From: Pycnopodia helianthoides
Taxonomy: Eukaryota; Echinodermata; Asteroidea; Forcipulatida; Asteriidae
Direction: 5' to 3'
Length of the DNA: 64,000 nt
NCBI GenBank assembly: GCA_032158295.1
Contig: CM063243.1
Location: 3,666,948-3,730,947, forward strand
Translations under genes and position numbers: made by a program
In this document: positions 10,001 to 20,600 of the stretch, one piece after another
Position numbering within the stretch: position 1 is the first letter of the stretch
How the letters are laid out: every line of letters begins with the position of its first letter
Notes under the pieces: model-generated
Databases searched by the model: none
What the model was told of the DNA's origin: nothing
What the model saw: only the letters and a program-made list of their open reading frames with translations

Positions 10001-12966
10001 AAGGAGAAAAAGGAGCAGGGCAGGACACATCAGCCGCAGAACAGATAGCCATTGGAGTTCAGCCATCAATCACTGGACACCAAAGGGGAACAAACGTGTC
10101 TTGAGTTCAATGGCTTTGGCTGTGGCTACGACCAGGGTCTCCGAAATAGGCCTATTCTTAAACGTTGTCTTCGCAGCCAATATTCTCAGCCAGAGTCACT
10201 TGATTTTGAACCCAGCCTAGAGCAAGTTCGAGTGGGTGACTAGACTTGACCAGAGCCGTATATTGGGACCAGAAACTGTTACGTAGCTCTCGAATTGACC
10301 ATAGTCGACCATGCTCCATGGTTCGATAACGTGAATCTCCCTGTGCTCTATGGTTTCTGGTTAGTCTAGTCGGTCTAGTCAAGTTTAGTCGCCACCCGAA
10401 CTTGCTCATAATTTTGAGAATTAGTGCCGTGTCACAAGAGGGAATTTTACAGGCAACCAGTTCCAGGCAATCTCCAAGAAGATGAGCCGTTCACAATTCA
10501 ATGTTCACATATTTTTCAAGGGACTGTAAAGGTTTGTTGGACAAACAACTCCGGCACAACCAAATTGCTCCTTGTGCATCACAGTGCAGTCGGTTGCCTC
10601 CGAGTTCCCAGAAAAAATTGCCCCGTGTGACAAGGCCTTTGAAGTGAAAAAAAGTTATACATTGTTGAGCTTTACTGACCTAACGTGACCTTTGTTAGCT
10701 GCAACATGAATGGGTGCCAACTGTGAGCTTTCGGTAAATACCGGAATCGTTGCTGAAGCGCCGTGCTCAAGCAAATACTCCACGCAATCCGGGTAGTCTT
10801 CCTGTGTGGTTATATACAATGGAGTCGCACCATCATCAGCAGGTGAGTCAGGATTTGAACCTTGAAAAAAACAAACAAACAAAAAAACAAGCAGGTATTA
10901 CAACGTAGGTGCTCACGGGTTGTTCCACCTAAGCGTACCCCTGGCCGCACCACACGCTTCTCAGCCCATTCACATCCATATGCTGTAGCCGTCCCCTTGC
11001 TAAGAATGGGTGAGTAAAGCCCGGTTCATACTTCCTGCGAGTGCGAATGCGAAGCCAATATTGACGTCACAACTCTGTTTTCGCTGCGAATAAATTCGCA
11101 AGAGTTGAACACAGCTCAACTGCTGCGAATTATTCGTTGCGAATTTGTGACGTCGATATTCGCTTCGCATTCGCACTCGCAGGAAGTATGAACCAGGCTT
11201 TCGATGTGCACAACTGAGTTCAACAGAATCAGACAAAATATGGGGGAAGGATTTTGATGGATTTTGAGGTGGTTCCCATTACAAAAAAAAAATGAAATGA
11301 ATCTCTGTTTTTTTTACCATGTTCAACGAGAAGCTTCAAGCAGTCAAGGTGCCCGTACTGTGCGGCGGTGAACACCGGTGCAATCCCATAGTCATCTCTC
11401 GCATCAGTCTTGGCGCCGGATTCCAGCAAAATCGTGAGAATGTCCGTAAAGCCACGGCAGGCCGCCTCGTGGAGTGATGACCAGCCGTTCCACTGCAGAC
11501 AGTTTACATTGGCGCTCTTCTTGAGCAGCAACTCAACACACTCTTTATGGTTGCCTGCCACAGCTGTTAGAAACAGAGGAATTTGACAAGAGATTGCCTT
11601 TCTTTTGCATGCTGTTAGAATTGATGGATTGCAATACGCGTCATCGACCGCGATCTTTGATGTAAAACAATTGAAAAGTGCACACGTGTACGCGCTACGC
11701 ACGACTCTCAGCCAATGATAGCTCTTCCTGCGTACACAATTCATCAAAGATGGCGGCCGATGACGTCTACCGCAATCCATCTATAGACAGTGGATTCATT
11801 GAAAGTAAACAGCCCCACAGGGTCAGGGGTCAATACACTCACCTTGATGAAGTGGGTAGACTTCTCTTTGGTTGCATATGTTTGGCTTGGCGCCATGTTG
11901 GATTAGTTGCTCTATCATCTCCTTGTTTCCGTTTTGTGCAGCAAAGATCAGCGCAGTTTCCCCTTCCCAGGTACTTACATTCACATCTAAACATAATAAT
12001 TTATTTAGCTGTTAAATTTGCATGAGGGATACAGAATGATATTTGTGTTTTACCCTACACTGATGTGTGTGTTAAAGAAACATTACAGAATTGGTAAGAA
12101 AAAAACTTGTAAAATAAACTTTTTGATCACAGACTTACATAAAACTTACACGGTCTAATGACGATGATAGTAGAAAACATCCCTTGGAATATTTCTGTCT
12201 GAAATGCCATATTTGATGAGAAATGAATAAACTAATTTTCCGCTCAGTGAGCGTTTTATTCATTTGTTGTATGATTTCATGCAAATGTGTAATCGGTTTC
12301 TCACTATTTTCTCATGACCCAGATGGCCGATCGATCTCAAACTTCTACAGGTTTGTCAGTTTATGTATATGGTGGATTACATAAAGACGCTTTACCATTA
12401 TTGCTGCGTCCTTCGGATGGGACGTAAAGCCGTATGTCCCGTGTGTTGTGTAATGCACGTAAAAGAACCCAGTACACTTATCGTAAAGAGAAGGGTTCGC
12501 CCTGGTGTTCCTGGTTTGCTCGGCAGCATATTGCGCCACAGCACCATGTAAACCATTACATGGTGCTAATAAAGAACAGGTCTCATACTTCAAAAACGTA
12601 GCTCCACATACATGGCAGGTGAAAAAATATATACACTGTATCAGCGCCTTGTATCCTTTGGCAAAAGGTGCTTTATAAATACAGTTATTAAATGCCCTCA
12701 ACAAAATTCAAGACCTGTCCTTCTTTTGTTTGGAACACAAATGCAATGTACAAACCCTCCTCATCTTCAATATGACCGAGTAGTATCTTCACACAGTCAC
12801 AGTGGCTACCGTTAGCTGCTTCGTGTAGAGGTGTCCAGCCCCGGTTGTCATGGATATCAATGCACGACCCATTTGCTATCAGCTGCTGCAGTGACTGGCT
12901 GTCTCCTACTCTAGCGGCGACACCTACAGATGAGCAGCGGTCTGGGTACGCCTCGGTGAAATCCAT
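7072..12966 (-). CDS. ASB3: Ankyrin repeat and SOCS box protein 3 (ASB3)
   Basis: Six exons read on the minus strand: 12966-12756, 11986-11843, 11563-11318, 10860-10680, 9737-9097 and 7226-7072. Exon phases (1,1,1,2,1) fit throughout and give 1,578 nt, or 525 residues; human ASB3 has 518. The first residues, MDFTEAYPDRCSSVG, match vertebrate ASB3 almost exactly, which fixes the start ATG. Ankyrin units (GWTPLHEAA, GWSSLHEAAC, GIAPVFTAAQYGHLDCL, ATPMHFAAMEGHTEVVRALL) fill exons 1-5. The last exon carries the SOCS box (LVKDYLLYEDV), which in this family binds elongin B/C and Cul5 to make a ubiquitin ligase substrate adaptor. All donors are GT and all acceptors AG; the first donor (GAGG/GTTTGT) is weak but alignment and phase demand it. 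The gene looks intact. Introns 2, 3, 4 and 5 hold MITEs, a LINE relic and SINEs. Confidence 0.93.
7259..7571. mobile_element. piggyBac-like MITE with TTAA flanks
   Basis: TTAA at 7259-7262 is followed by CCCTTTAGAGACCAT, and its reverse complement ATGGTCTCTAAAGGG is followed by TTAA at 7568-7571. TTAA duplication plus CCC-starting terminal repeats is the piggyBac signature. No transposase is present. It lies across the acceptor side of ASB3 intron 5. Confidence 0.8.
7608..8020 (+). mobile_element. SINE with inverted duplicated head
   Basis: A complete plus-strand SINE starts at about 7679 (GGTGGTCGAGCGGTGGTTAA, then GGTTCGAGTCCC). Directly upstream, 7608-7680 is the same head in reverse (GAACCCACACTCTGCTGATC), giving a head-to-head palindrome of about 150 bp. 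It lies in ASB3 intron 5. Confidence 0.8.
8282..8474. mobile_element. MITE family A, full length
   Basis: It is exactly 193 bp from GGGCCCAATTTTATAGAGC to its inverted end CTATGAAATTGGGCCC. It lies in ASB3 intron 5. Confidence 0.9.
8528..8944 (+). mobile_element. tRNA-headed SINE, near full length
   Basis: This is the best-preserved copy: tRNA-like head TCGTGGTCGAGCGGATAAGA, B box GGTTCGAGTCCC, conserved body and 3' tail CGCTATATAAGAACTGTGTA then ATTATT. It is a good reference for the family and lies in ASB3 intron 5. Confidence 0.88.
9800..10110 (+). mobile_element. Dead LINE fragment, reverse transcriptase C-terminus
   Basis: Broken frames on the plus strand encode AETWTLTYK..., then RSRAGHISRRTD and a WTPKG-like end. 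This matches the region after the polymerase core of non-LTR retrotransposons (AETWT ... W-x-GH-x-R). Several frameshifts and stops are present. It is inside ASB3 intron 4. Confidence 0.7.
10219..10407. mobile_element. MITE family D
   Basis: Ends AGAGCAAGTTCGAGTGGGTG and CCACCCGAACTTGCTC. The body carries 'gaccatgctcca' and 'ctccctgtgctctatggttt'. Related copies lie at 16,054 and 56,994. Confidence 0.85.
11017..11205. mobile_element. MITE family G, long-TIR hairpin
   Basis: Most of the 189 bp folds back: CCGGTTCATACTTCCTGCGA at the left and TCGCAGGAAGTATGAACC at the right. The arms contain TGACGTCA-like and TTCGCATTCGC blocks. A second copy lies at 25,237-25,409. It is in ASB3 intron 3. Confidence 0.85.
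11615..11790. mobile_element. MITE family F
   Basis: The left end has GATGGATTGCAATACGCGTC and the right end the inverted form GACGTCTACCGCAATCCATC. The interior has GTACGCGCTACGCACGACTC and CAAAGATGGCGGCCGATGAC. Copies are at 43,163 and (fragment) 18,223. It is in ASB3 intron 2, about 50 bp upstream of the exon 3 acceptor. Confidence 0.8.
12073..12388 (+). mobile_element. MITE family E, truncated by a SINE
   Basis: Begins GAAACATTACAGAATTGGTA like the copies at 50,529 and 54,249, but breaks off at GGATTACATAAAGACGCT. A SINE body follows directly and the right terminal repeat is missing. Confidence 0.8.
12389..12690 (+). mobile_element. 5'-truncated SINE
   Basis: Starts in the SINE body (ACCATTATTGCTGCGTCCTT) without the tRNA head and ends in TATAAATACAGTTATTAAAT. 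Loss of the 5' end is typical of incomplete reverse transcription. It is in ASB3 intron 1, close to the exon 1 donor. Confidence 0.8.
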
Positions 12967-13133
12967 TGTTGATTGGTTTCTTTCACTGGTTGGTGACTGT
13001 CGATGTGTCAGCTAAGAAAATCAGAAAAAGGGAGTTTCCTAAAATCACCAAATGCAAAACATGTGGATGCAGTCAACAGTAAATAGATGTTCATCTATAA
13101 TTTGTCTATTAAATCGTTGCAGTACCTATTGCT

Positions 13134-13231
13134 CTAGCCCACCTTGTTGGGCTGTTATGGCTCTCTTTTAAAATCGGTCATATAACACTCAGAGAGCCAT
13201 AACACTCACAGCCCAACAAGGTGGGCTACTA
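13134..13231. repeat. 98-bp hairpin, TAGCCCACCTTGTTGGGCTG arms
   Basis: The left arm TAGCCCACCTTGTTGGGCTG plus TTATGGCTCTC is answered by GAGAGCCATAAC and CAGCCCAACAAGGTGGGCTA. It is either a very short MITE or a transcribed stem-loop between the two divergent genes. Confidence 0.85.
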
Positions 13232-13261
13232 TTACTCATATATAGGAATTGAACTGCCTCT

Positions 13262-13338
13262 AAGCTCGGTGGTCTAGTGGTATGACATCTGCTCTAGAAC
13301 GGCAAAGGTCGTGGGTTCAAATCCCACCCAAGTTTGAC
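13262..13338 (+). other. tRNA-like sequence, probably a SINE head
   Basis: A box TGGTCTAGTGG and B box GGTTCAAATCCC are correctly spaced, but the acceptor and anticodon arms do not pair well (TCTGCTCTAGAACGGCAAAG). It is more likely the head of a different tRNA-derived SINE than a working tRNA gene. Confidence 0.5.
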
Positions 13339-14650
13339 TGGTCGATTTGTTTTCGGGAAAGTATTTGACTGAGTGCTTAACAAATCTTCGCAGTGTAAAA
13401 CATAAATAATATTCTTTATCCCCCCGATGCAAATTTAACATCTATTAAATTAATGGCCCGCCTTTCTTCCAGAGTCCAGATCAATGTACTGTTAGTGTTA
13501 CCATGTATAGTCTTCCTATTGTAAGTACGCTATGCTACCTGTGAAGTACATGCCTAACTACTAGTACTAAACTAGGGTGCATTTTTGCGGTCGTGACCAA
13601 CCGAATACTAGACCGTGCAAGTTGCGCATATTCAAACAACATTCTTCATGTTCTCTTGGGACCACTTTGGACTGGTCCCAAGTCAAGAACATTGCTCTAA
13701 GTTATGAGTCTAAGTCTAACGCGTGAAGGAAACGAACTGAAACTCCACTTTTAATCATGGGTCCAAATGTACACTAAACTTATTGAATTCTATATATTTC
13801 TGTTTCGGTTGAACTGGCCTTTGGAGTTTGGTTAAACACTGGCCAATGACCAAAACAGTTTATTCAAAATAACGCGAAAACGCACCCCTGATTTATCATT
13901 TATGATCTAGATCAATCTCTCAGCGGTTGAATGGTCTCACACTCACATCAGACCATAGTGGTCCTTGCTTAGACTATGCTTAGACTCAGTTATCAATCAT
14001 GTTTAAATTTAAAATTGTTATGATTGACACTTCTCTTGTCTAGTTCTTCTTCATAAATGATACTGATAAGTGATAGTGATAGCAAACTCAGAACTGACTT
14101 TGACTGTACCACTCACGGACACATCAGTCATGTCTGTAATAAAAACCGACTGCAAGCTTATAATATTTACCACTCAACACATCCTACTGACTGTTTGTTT
14201 GCACATAAAGGTGACACTAAAACAGTGTCAGTGACACTCCGACAGTACAGTGTACCATGACAGTGACACTGACAGTGACACAGGGTTGTGGTTATCAAAA
14301 AATAGCAATAAAGTTAAACTATGATCAGATACCATCCATATCACACCGATCCACAATACACAATAGAGTCTGGGTACACTACTACGGTTGGGGATGGTTT
14401 TGTAACTTCGTTTTCACAACATGGTCGTTTCCTCGGCCCCACGTCTGATTTCACGCGCGTTCACTCTGCCCACCTCCTGGGGAAAAGTCAAACCCCAAGG
14501 AGACGACTGTAAACAACTTTGTCCGTCAGGTGAATGATTTTGACAGTTGAGTTTTTGTAGAATCTGTCTTTTTAAAATCTCACATTTTTTGACGATGGAG
14601 GAATGATTTTTGCTGATCTAAAATGACCGAGGAGTGTTTTAGAACTCACC

Positions 14651-17600
14651 ATGACAAAAAACAAGGCTGAAAAATTGATGAAAAACGGAGTTGAAAATGA
14701 CGACAACAGTGACGAGGAGAGTGGTGGTGTGCTGTTTTATGTCAACAAAAACGGCTTTCCGGTGAGCCAGAATACATGGGAGCGAATGTGGAGCCATGCC
14801 GGAAAGATTCACCCTGCTGGCATCAGACCCATAGGGGAAATAAGGGAAGATAAAGATCTATCTAAGGTTTGTCTTGTTCTTATCAATCACAATCATAGAA
14901 ACAGGAGGATAAAAAAGGGAATTGAAAACATTATTTGGTTTATTCACAATCTTGCACTTTTTTTGCAGCCCGAAAGCCGAAGGCTGAGTTGCAATTGACA
15001 TTCTCCCTTGATGACATTATAATAAATAGTTCTTATATAGCGCATTTTACAATAAGGTTTCAATGCGCTTTACATTAGTGCCCTGGTCATTGGGCCAAAA
15101 TAGCATTCCTGTAACCTTTCTCAGCTCCCTGGGGAGTATACAGCCCTGTGCTGCCGTGGCGCTCCAAAGGCTTTTTCATACATCAACCTCTATCCTCGCA
15201 GGTACTCATTTATACCCCTGGGTGGAGAGGAGCAATTATACTAGTAAAGCATCTTGCTCAAGGACACAAGTGTCACGACCGGGGTGATCGAATCCACAAC
15301 CCCGATGACTCGACCACCAGAACTGAGTTGAATCCGATGCTCTAAACCACTCGGCCATGACACCCTACAATGATGGAAGTGCCCCACACCAGGGGGGAAA
15401 TTACTGTGCCCCTTCAACAGCAAAGTTCCAGGCCTATTTGTCTTACCCCCAGCCCAGACAGAAGTGAACTTAAGTGTACTTGACGGAAGTAAGAAAAAGC
15501 AATCGCCTCCATGCACCTGGTCATTGCCTCGGTGCCCCTTGAAATGTTCCAGGAGAGCTTAACATTTTCAGGGCTCGAATTTGGGGGGAAAATCCACAAG
15601 ACCACAGGACTTGTATCTCAAAATGTTTACTGGACCAGAAATAATTTTACAAGACCAGATTCAAACTGAGAAAAGACTTCCTTGCACAGTTTAACTTTCA
15701 TTTAATTGAACAAGCACTAAGACATATAAGAGAAGATTTACCTCATTTGTCTTTAAGGGTATTAAGTATATTTCAAATCATTACTCAAAGTCAACATTTG
15801 AACATAATTTGTTTCTGCTCAAGATATGAAAGAGTGAGGTACAGGAACTGTTATTAAATTGAAAACACAAGACCGCCGGACTTGTCCGGTCATGAGTTTA
15901 CTGGCCCAATGCTAAAATCACTGGCCTCGGGCCTGCGGTCCAGTGTCAAATTCGAGCCCTGATTTTCCTCACACACATTCACTCACAGAGACGCCCTTTA
16001 ATACTAGAGAAAAGCTGCCCTGCCCTTACAAGAACGAAGCATCATCAGCTCTGGGCAAGTTCGAGTGACTAGACTAATCAGGAACAGTGTGACGTAGCTC
16101 TCAAATTGACTAGATCGACCATGCTCCAGTGCATAGTCGAGCTAGTCAATCTCCCTGTGCTCTATGGTTTCTGGTAAGTCTAGTCACTCTAGCCGCCCAC
16201 CCGAACTTGCTCTCTGATATTAAACCCGGTTCATGATGTAAATATTTGCCATTACTGTTAATAATATTACGAATGATATGTAACATTTTTTTCTCCTTGA
16301 TGCAGGTTACGATTCCCGCAGCACCTACATTCCAGCCCAATACATCAATCTCAAGCCGACTGGACGCAGTGCAGGACTATATGAAAGAGCTACAGTATCC
16401 TAAACAATTATTAGCACAATTCTATTGAAAATTCAGGTCTGATACTAGTTTGTTTTACTGCATTGTTCTGAGAGGTTTGTTTTTGTTCGAAAATTTCAGA
16501 GACTTTAGACATTTTGAAAAGATTGTGCAATTTTTAAATTATTTTTTAAATGGTAAATTAATTTAACATAAAGCTTTTTTAAAGGACAACAAAAAAACAA
16601 AAAAATCATGGAGCAGCAAAACTTAGCTGCTTGTTTTCATGAAATGTGATATATTGACATTTTTTTCACACAAAATTTACACACTTTAAAAGTTATTTAC
16701 AACATATTGAATTTGTTTGAGCTGCCGTTCACTCCTTAATCATCTTGAATCAGATATAACCACACAGGAACACAGTTTTTTGAAATCAGGAAAAACAGAC
16801 CAATTTCCGGGTAAGAAAATCTTCTTAGAAAGATGAAGATGCTTTCCAATGATTGTCTGGTCGTAGGTTTTTTTTCTCGACCAGGCTTTGTAGATTTTGG
16901 TGTCAAAGTTCTCATTTCTTCAGATACAAAGATATCATGCTCTTTAATCCATCTCCCTAGTGCTGAGGATGGTTTTCAGAAATCTTGAGATCTATTACTC
17001 TCTTGCTCTGTTTCACAAAGGGCTAAGATTGATTCTAAGATGTGTATCAACCTTAACTGACTATGCAATGTGTGATGTCACCATACAAATCACTATGCCA
17101 TAACATTGACAACACAATTGTTAAGCAATATTTTCTGCTTTAGCAGCTCTATGAAATTGGGCCGAGACGTATTTTAAATTGTTTTTCTTTTCCTGACAGG
17201 TTGATGGATTCTGCCAAGGAAATGATACGAGAATCTCTGCCAATCAAGTGCCTTGAAGCCGTTATTCTTTCACTGTATCCTTTCATGTTTTACAAATTTC
17301 TATTTGGGTTAGGGAGCATCTCAAAAGTCAGTGGGCATTTCTGCCAAAACTCAAAACTTGGTTTATTTGGACTGGATTTACGTGCCAGTGCTATACTGGT
17401 TAAGTTATCAATCTATTCATTAAAATCATTTGGCGTGGCGTGGCCAAGTGGTAAAGTGCACTGGACTCGAGCTCTGGTCTGATCAGCAGAGTGTGGGTTC
17501 AAGTCCCGGTCTTGATAGTTGTGTCCTTAAGCAAGACACATCATCAGTATTGTTGCTTCATCCTCTGAACGGTGCGTAAAGCCGTAGGTCCCATGTGTTG

Positions 17601-20600
17601 TGTCAAGCATTCGCACGCACTCACAAGCCGTAGGTCCCATGTGTTGTGTCAAGCATTCACACGCACTCACAAGCCGTAGGTCCCATGTGTTGTGTCAAGC
17701 ATTCACACGCACTCACAAGCCGTAGGTCCCATGTGTTGTGTCAAGCATTCACACGCACTCACAAGCCGTAGGTCCCATGTGTTGTGTCAAGCATTCACGC
17801 GTACTCACAAGCCGTAGGTCCCATGTGTTGTGTCAAGCATTCACGCGCACTCACAAGCCGTAGGTCCCATGTGTTGTGTCAAGCATTCACGCGCACTCAC
17901 AACCCCGCTTGGTTTCACTCTAATTGCAAACGCAGCAAGGAGTGTTGAGCAGTAGTACTTCAGTAGATCAGTGGTAAAATTAAATATTCTTGACAATTCT
18001 TCAAGATACCTGACAAACGGAGCTCCAGGCCTGGAGAGGTTCCCGCTCAGCTTCAAGACACACTTCTCGGGGACCATCCATCGGCATGTGGTGCTAGCCG
18101 TTTACTACTCGGGGCGGTACGGTGCCTTGGGGATGAGTAGGCGAGATGATCTCATGTACAAACCCCTGGAGTTCAAGGTCAGTGGATTACAGTGCAGTTT
18201 TCTTTTCAATAATGAAACGCTATAGATGGATTGCACATGACGTCATTGATCACCATCTTTGCCTTGATGACCCTTGAAATGTTTTAATAAAAATTTACAA
18301 TTTCCTCATGGAGGTGCTCTTTACCAAGAAGAAAACGCCTTGGTGCGCTTGAACAATATATTATGGGGGCAAGTCCATTTTTAAAATTCCTAGTCAAAAT
18401 TGGGATTTAATTTTGGTGATGAGAGCTGGAGTTATGTGGTCAAATTTCAGAGTTTTTGAAAGAAAGTGCAAGTGCAGCAGCATTTTTCTGTGTAGCCAGG
18501 AAACGTGCCCAATTTACGGGATAATCTGGGAAGCTGCATTTTCTTGAATTATCAAGTAATAAACCGCGAGGTCAGTTTCCCTTGTGGTTTATTGCTATCT
18601 CAACTGTATTACCTGGTTACTTGGTGCAAAGAATGACTTTAAATCCTTCGTTGAAAATTTCCTTCCTCTCAATTTTTAGTTATCTACCCTTTATTTTTTC
18701 TCCATGTAGAGCCTTTCAGAGCTTGTGTTTAACTTTGAAGATGCATACAAGAAATGTAAGTCGACAGTGTTTAAACCTCCCAACCAGGACCTAATTTCAT
18801 AGAGCTGTTTAAGCAGAAAATATTGCTTGAACAAGCTGTTTAAGCAGAAATGAGCAGGATACCAGTCACGAATTGTACTTGTGACTTGGTAGTTTGGCTG
18901 GTAACCTTATTCTGGTAAGCATCATTTTTCGAAGATGCATACAAGAAATGTAAGTCGACAGTGTTTAAACCTCTCAACCAGGGCCTAATTTCATAGAGCT
19001 GTTTAAGCAGAAAATATTGCTTGAACAAGCTGTTTAAGCAGAAATGAGCAGGATACCAGTCACAAATTGTACTTGTGACATGGTAGTTTGGCTGGTAACC
19101 TTATTCTGGTAAGCATCATTTTGTTGTGCTTAGTTACTTTTTGTGCTTAAAGCAGCTCTATGAAATTGGGCCCAGTAGGACATTCAGTGCATTGATCGAG
19201 AAATAAAAGTACATTTTGTCGGCTGAGGAGTGTAAGGTCGTTAGTGTAGTTTGTATATGGATTTCATAAAATTGCTTTTGCATATTTTGGAGCTGCTGGT
19301 AAGTGAAGTTTATTGATCAAGGGTGGCTTATGGCTTTAGCTTTTACATTTGTTCTTCAATCACTAAAAGTCTTCTCAGAATTAAACAATATTGTCATGAG
19401 AAATGCCTCGGAACAATAAGTGAGTGTTTTTTGTGTGTAAAATTTCTAACAAACGTATGCCATCATTGGAGCCGGAAGTATAGCAAAAACTTTGCACATG
19501 TAGCTGATATACTCATTGTGTGACGCAATGACTTACCAACAGGATTATCTGCTTAACTATAAATGAGAGGGAGATCATTTAATAACAAAGTAATGAATGG
19601 AAATAATTTGTCCACAGACTGGCACACAGTGAGGAAGGTGAAGATTGGTCTACCAGTGTCACATGATCCACACAGCTTTGAACAAATACAGTGGCGGGTA
19701 CGTACAATCTACAATACTCAGTTCTTATATATAGTTTTGACAAACGGGCTGAGACTTATTTATAGAGCACTGTGTCAAGACCAGGACTCGAACCCACACT
19801 CTACTGATCAGAAACACCAGAGCTTAAGTTCGGTGTGCTAGACTGCTCGGCCATCACACCCCATAAAGCCAAGTTGAGTTGATCAGCTGATCAGCTGAAA
19901 AGCTGCATGCCTGGAGTATGCCTGAACTCAAGTTATGCCTCTGCTTCTGTGCTGTGCATGGATACAGAGTCAAGATCAGGGAACGAAGGATGAGGCTAGC
20001 TGGCCACTGTGTCCGTCATCCAGAGCTAGCTGTGAGCCCCCTAGTTCTTTGGGAACCCATCAATGGAAACAGGAGCAAGGGCAGGAGGAGACTAACATTC
20101 GTAGATCAGCTGAAGAGGGACGCAACACAACAAGAAACAACTGAGCTTAGGACGCTGATGCTGGACCGGGATGCATGGAAGACGACCATCAAAGTTCCCC
20201 GAGAAGGCGTCGGCTGAAGACAACCTCTCGCTCAACTACTACACGGGAAGGGAGGGAGCTGGCAAATTGGCAACTTGCATAAATTCCTTTAAACTTAACA
20301 CAATTTGTTTTTTTCCCTTGTGTCTTTTCACAGACTATGTCTGTGAGTCCAAGCAAGCAAACAAGATCTGAAGTGCAGAGAGAAATAGAGAAGTTCACCA
20401 AGGACCTCAAGAGCAGGGTGAGTAGATATTGCATGCTTGGCTTGGATATAGCATCACGGGCTACATTGGCTACCTTTTAAACCAACGCATTTACTACAAA
20501 GTACTCTTTCTTTTATATCAAAATGTGTCAATATTTTTGGCTTCTCAATATCAGTCTGATGACAATGTTTTAAATAATAACCGAAATAATTGTGATCATT

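Larger units (their letters stand above)
12967..14650. other. Divergent intergenic region between ASB3 and VASH
   Basis: 1.7 kb separates the two start codons, which point away from each other, so both promoters should lie here. It contains the hairpin at 13,134-13,231 and a tRNA-like unit at 13,263. Short GTGACACTGACAGTGACAC runs occur at about 14,210-14,285. No TATA box could be assigned with confidence. Confidence 0.5.
17275..18005 (+). other. U12-type GT-AG intron (VASH intron 4)
   Basis: The donor GTATCCTTTC is a perfect U12 consensus. ATTCTTGAC, close to TTCCTTRAY, places the branch A about 12 nt upstream of CAAG/A. The intron also contains a SINE with an amplified internal repeat. Confidence 0.85.

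Noticed and set aside
19918..20217. Independent 99-codon gene
   Set aside because: Its motifs are those of a non-LTR retrotransposon tail, so it is listed as a LINE fragment.
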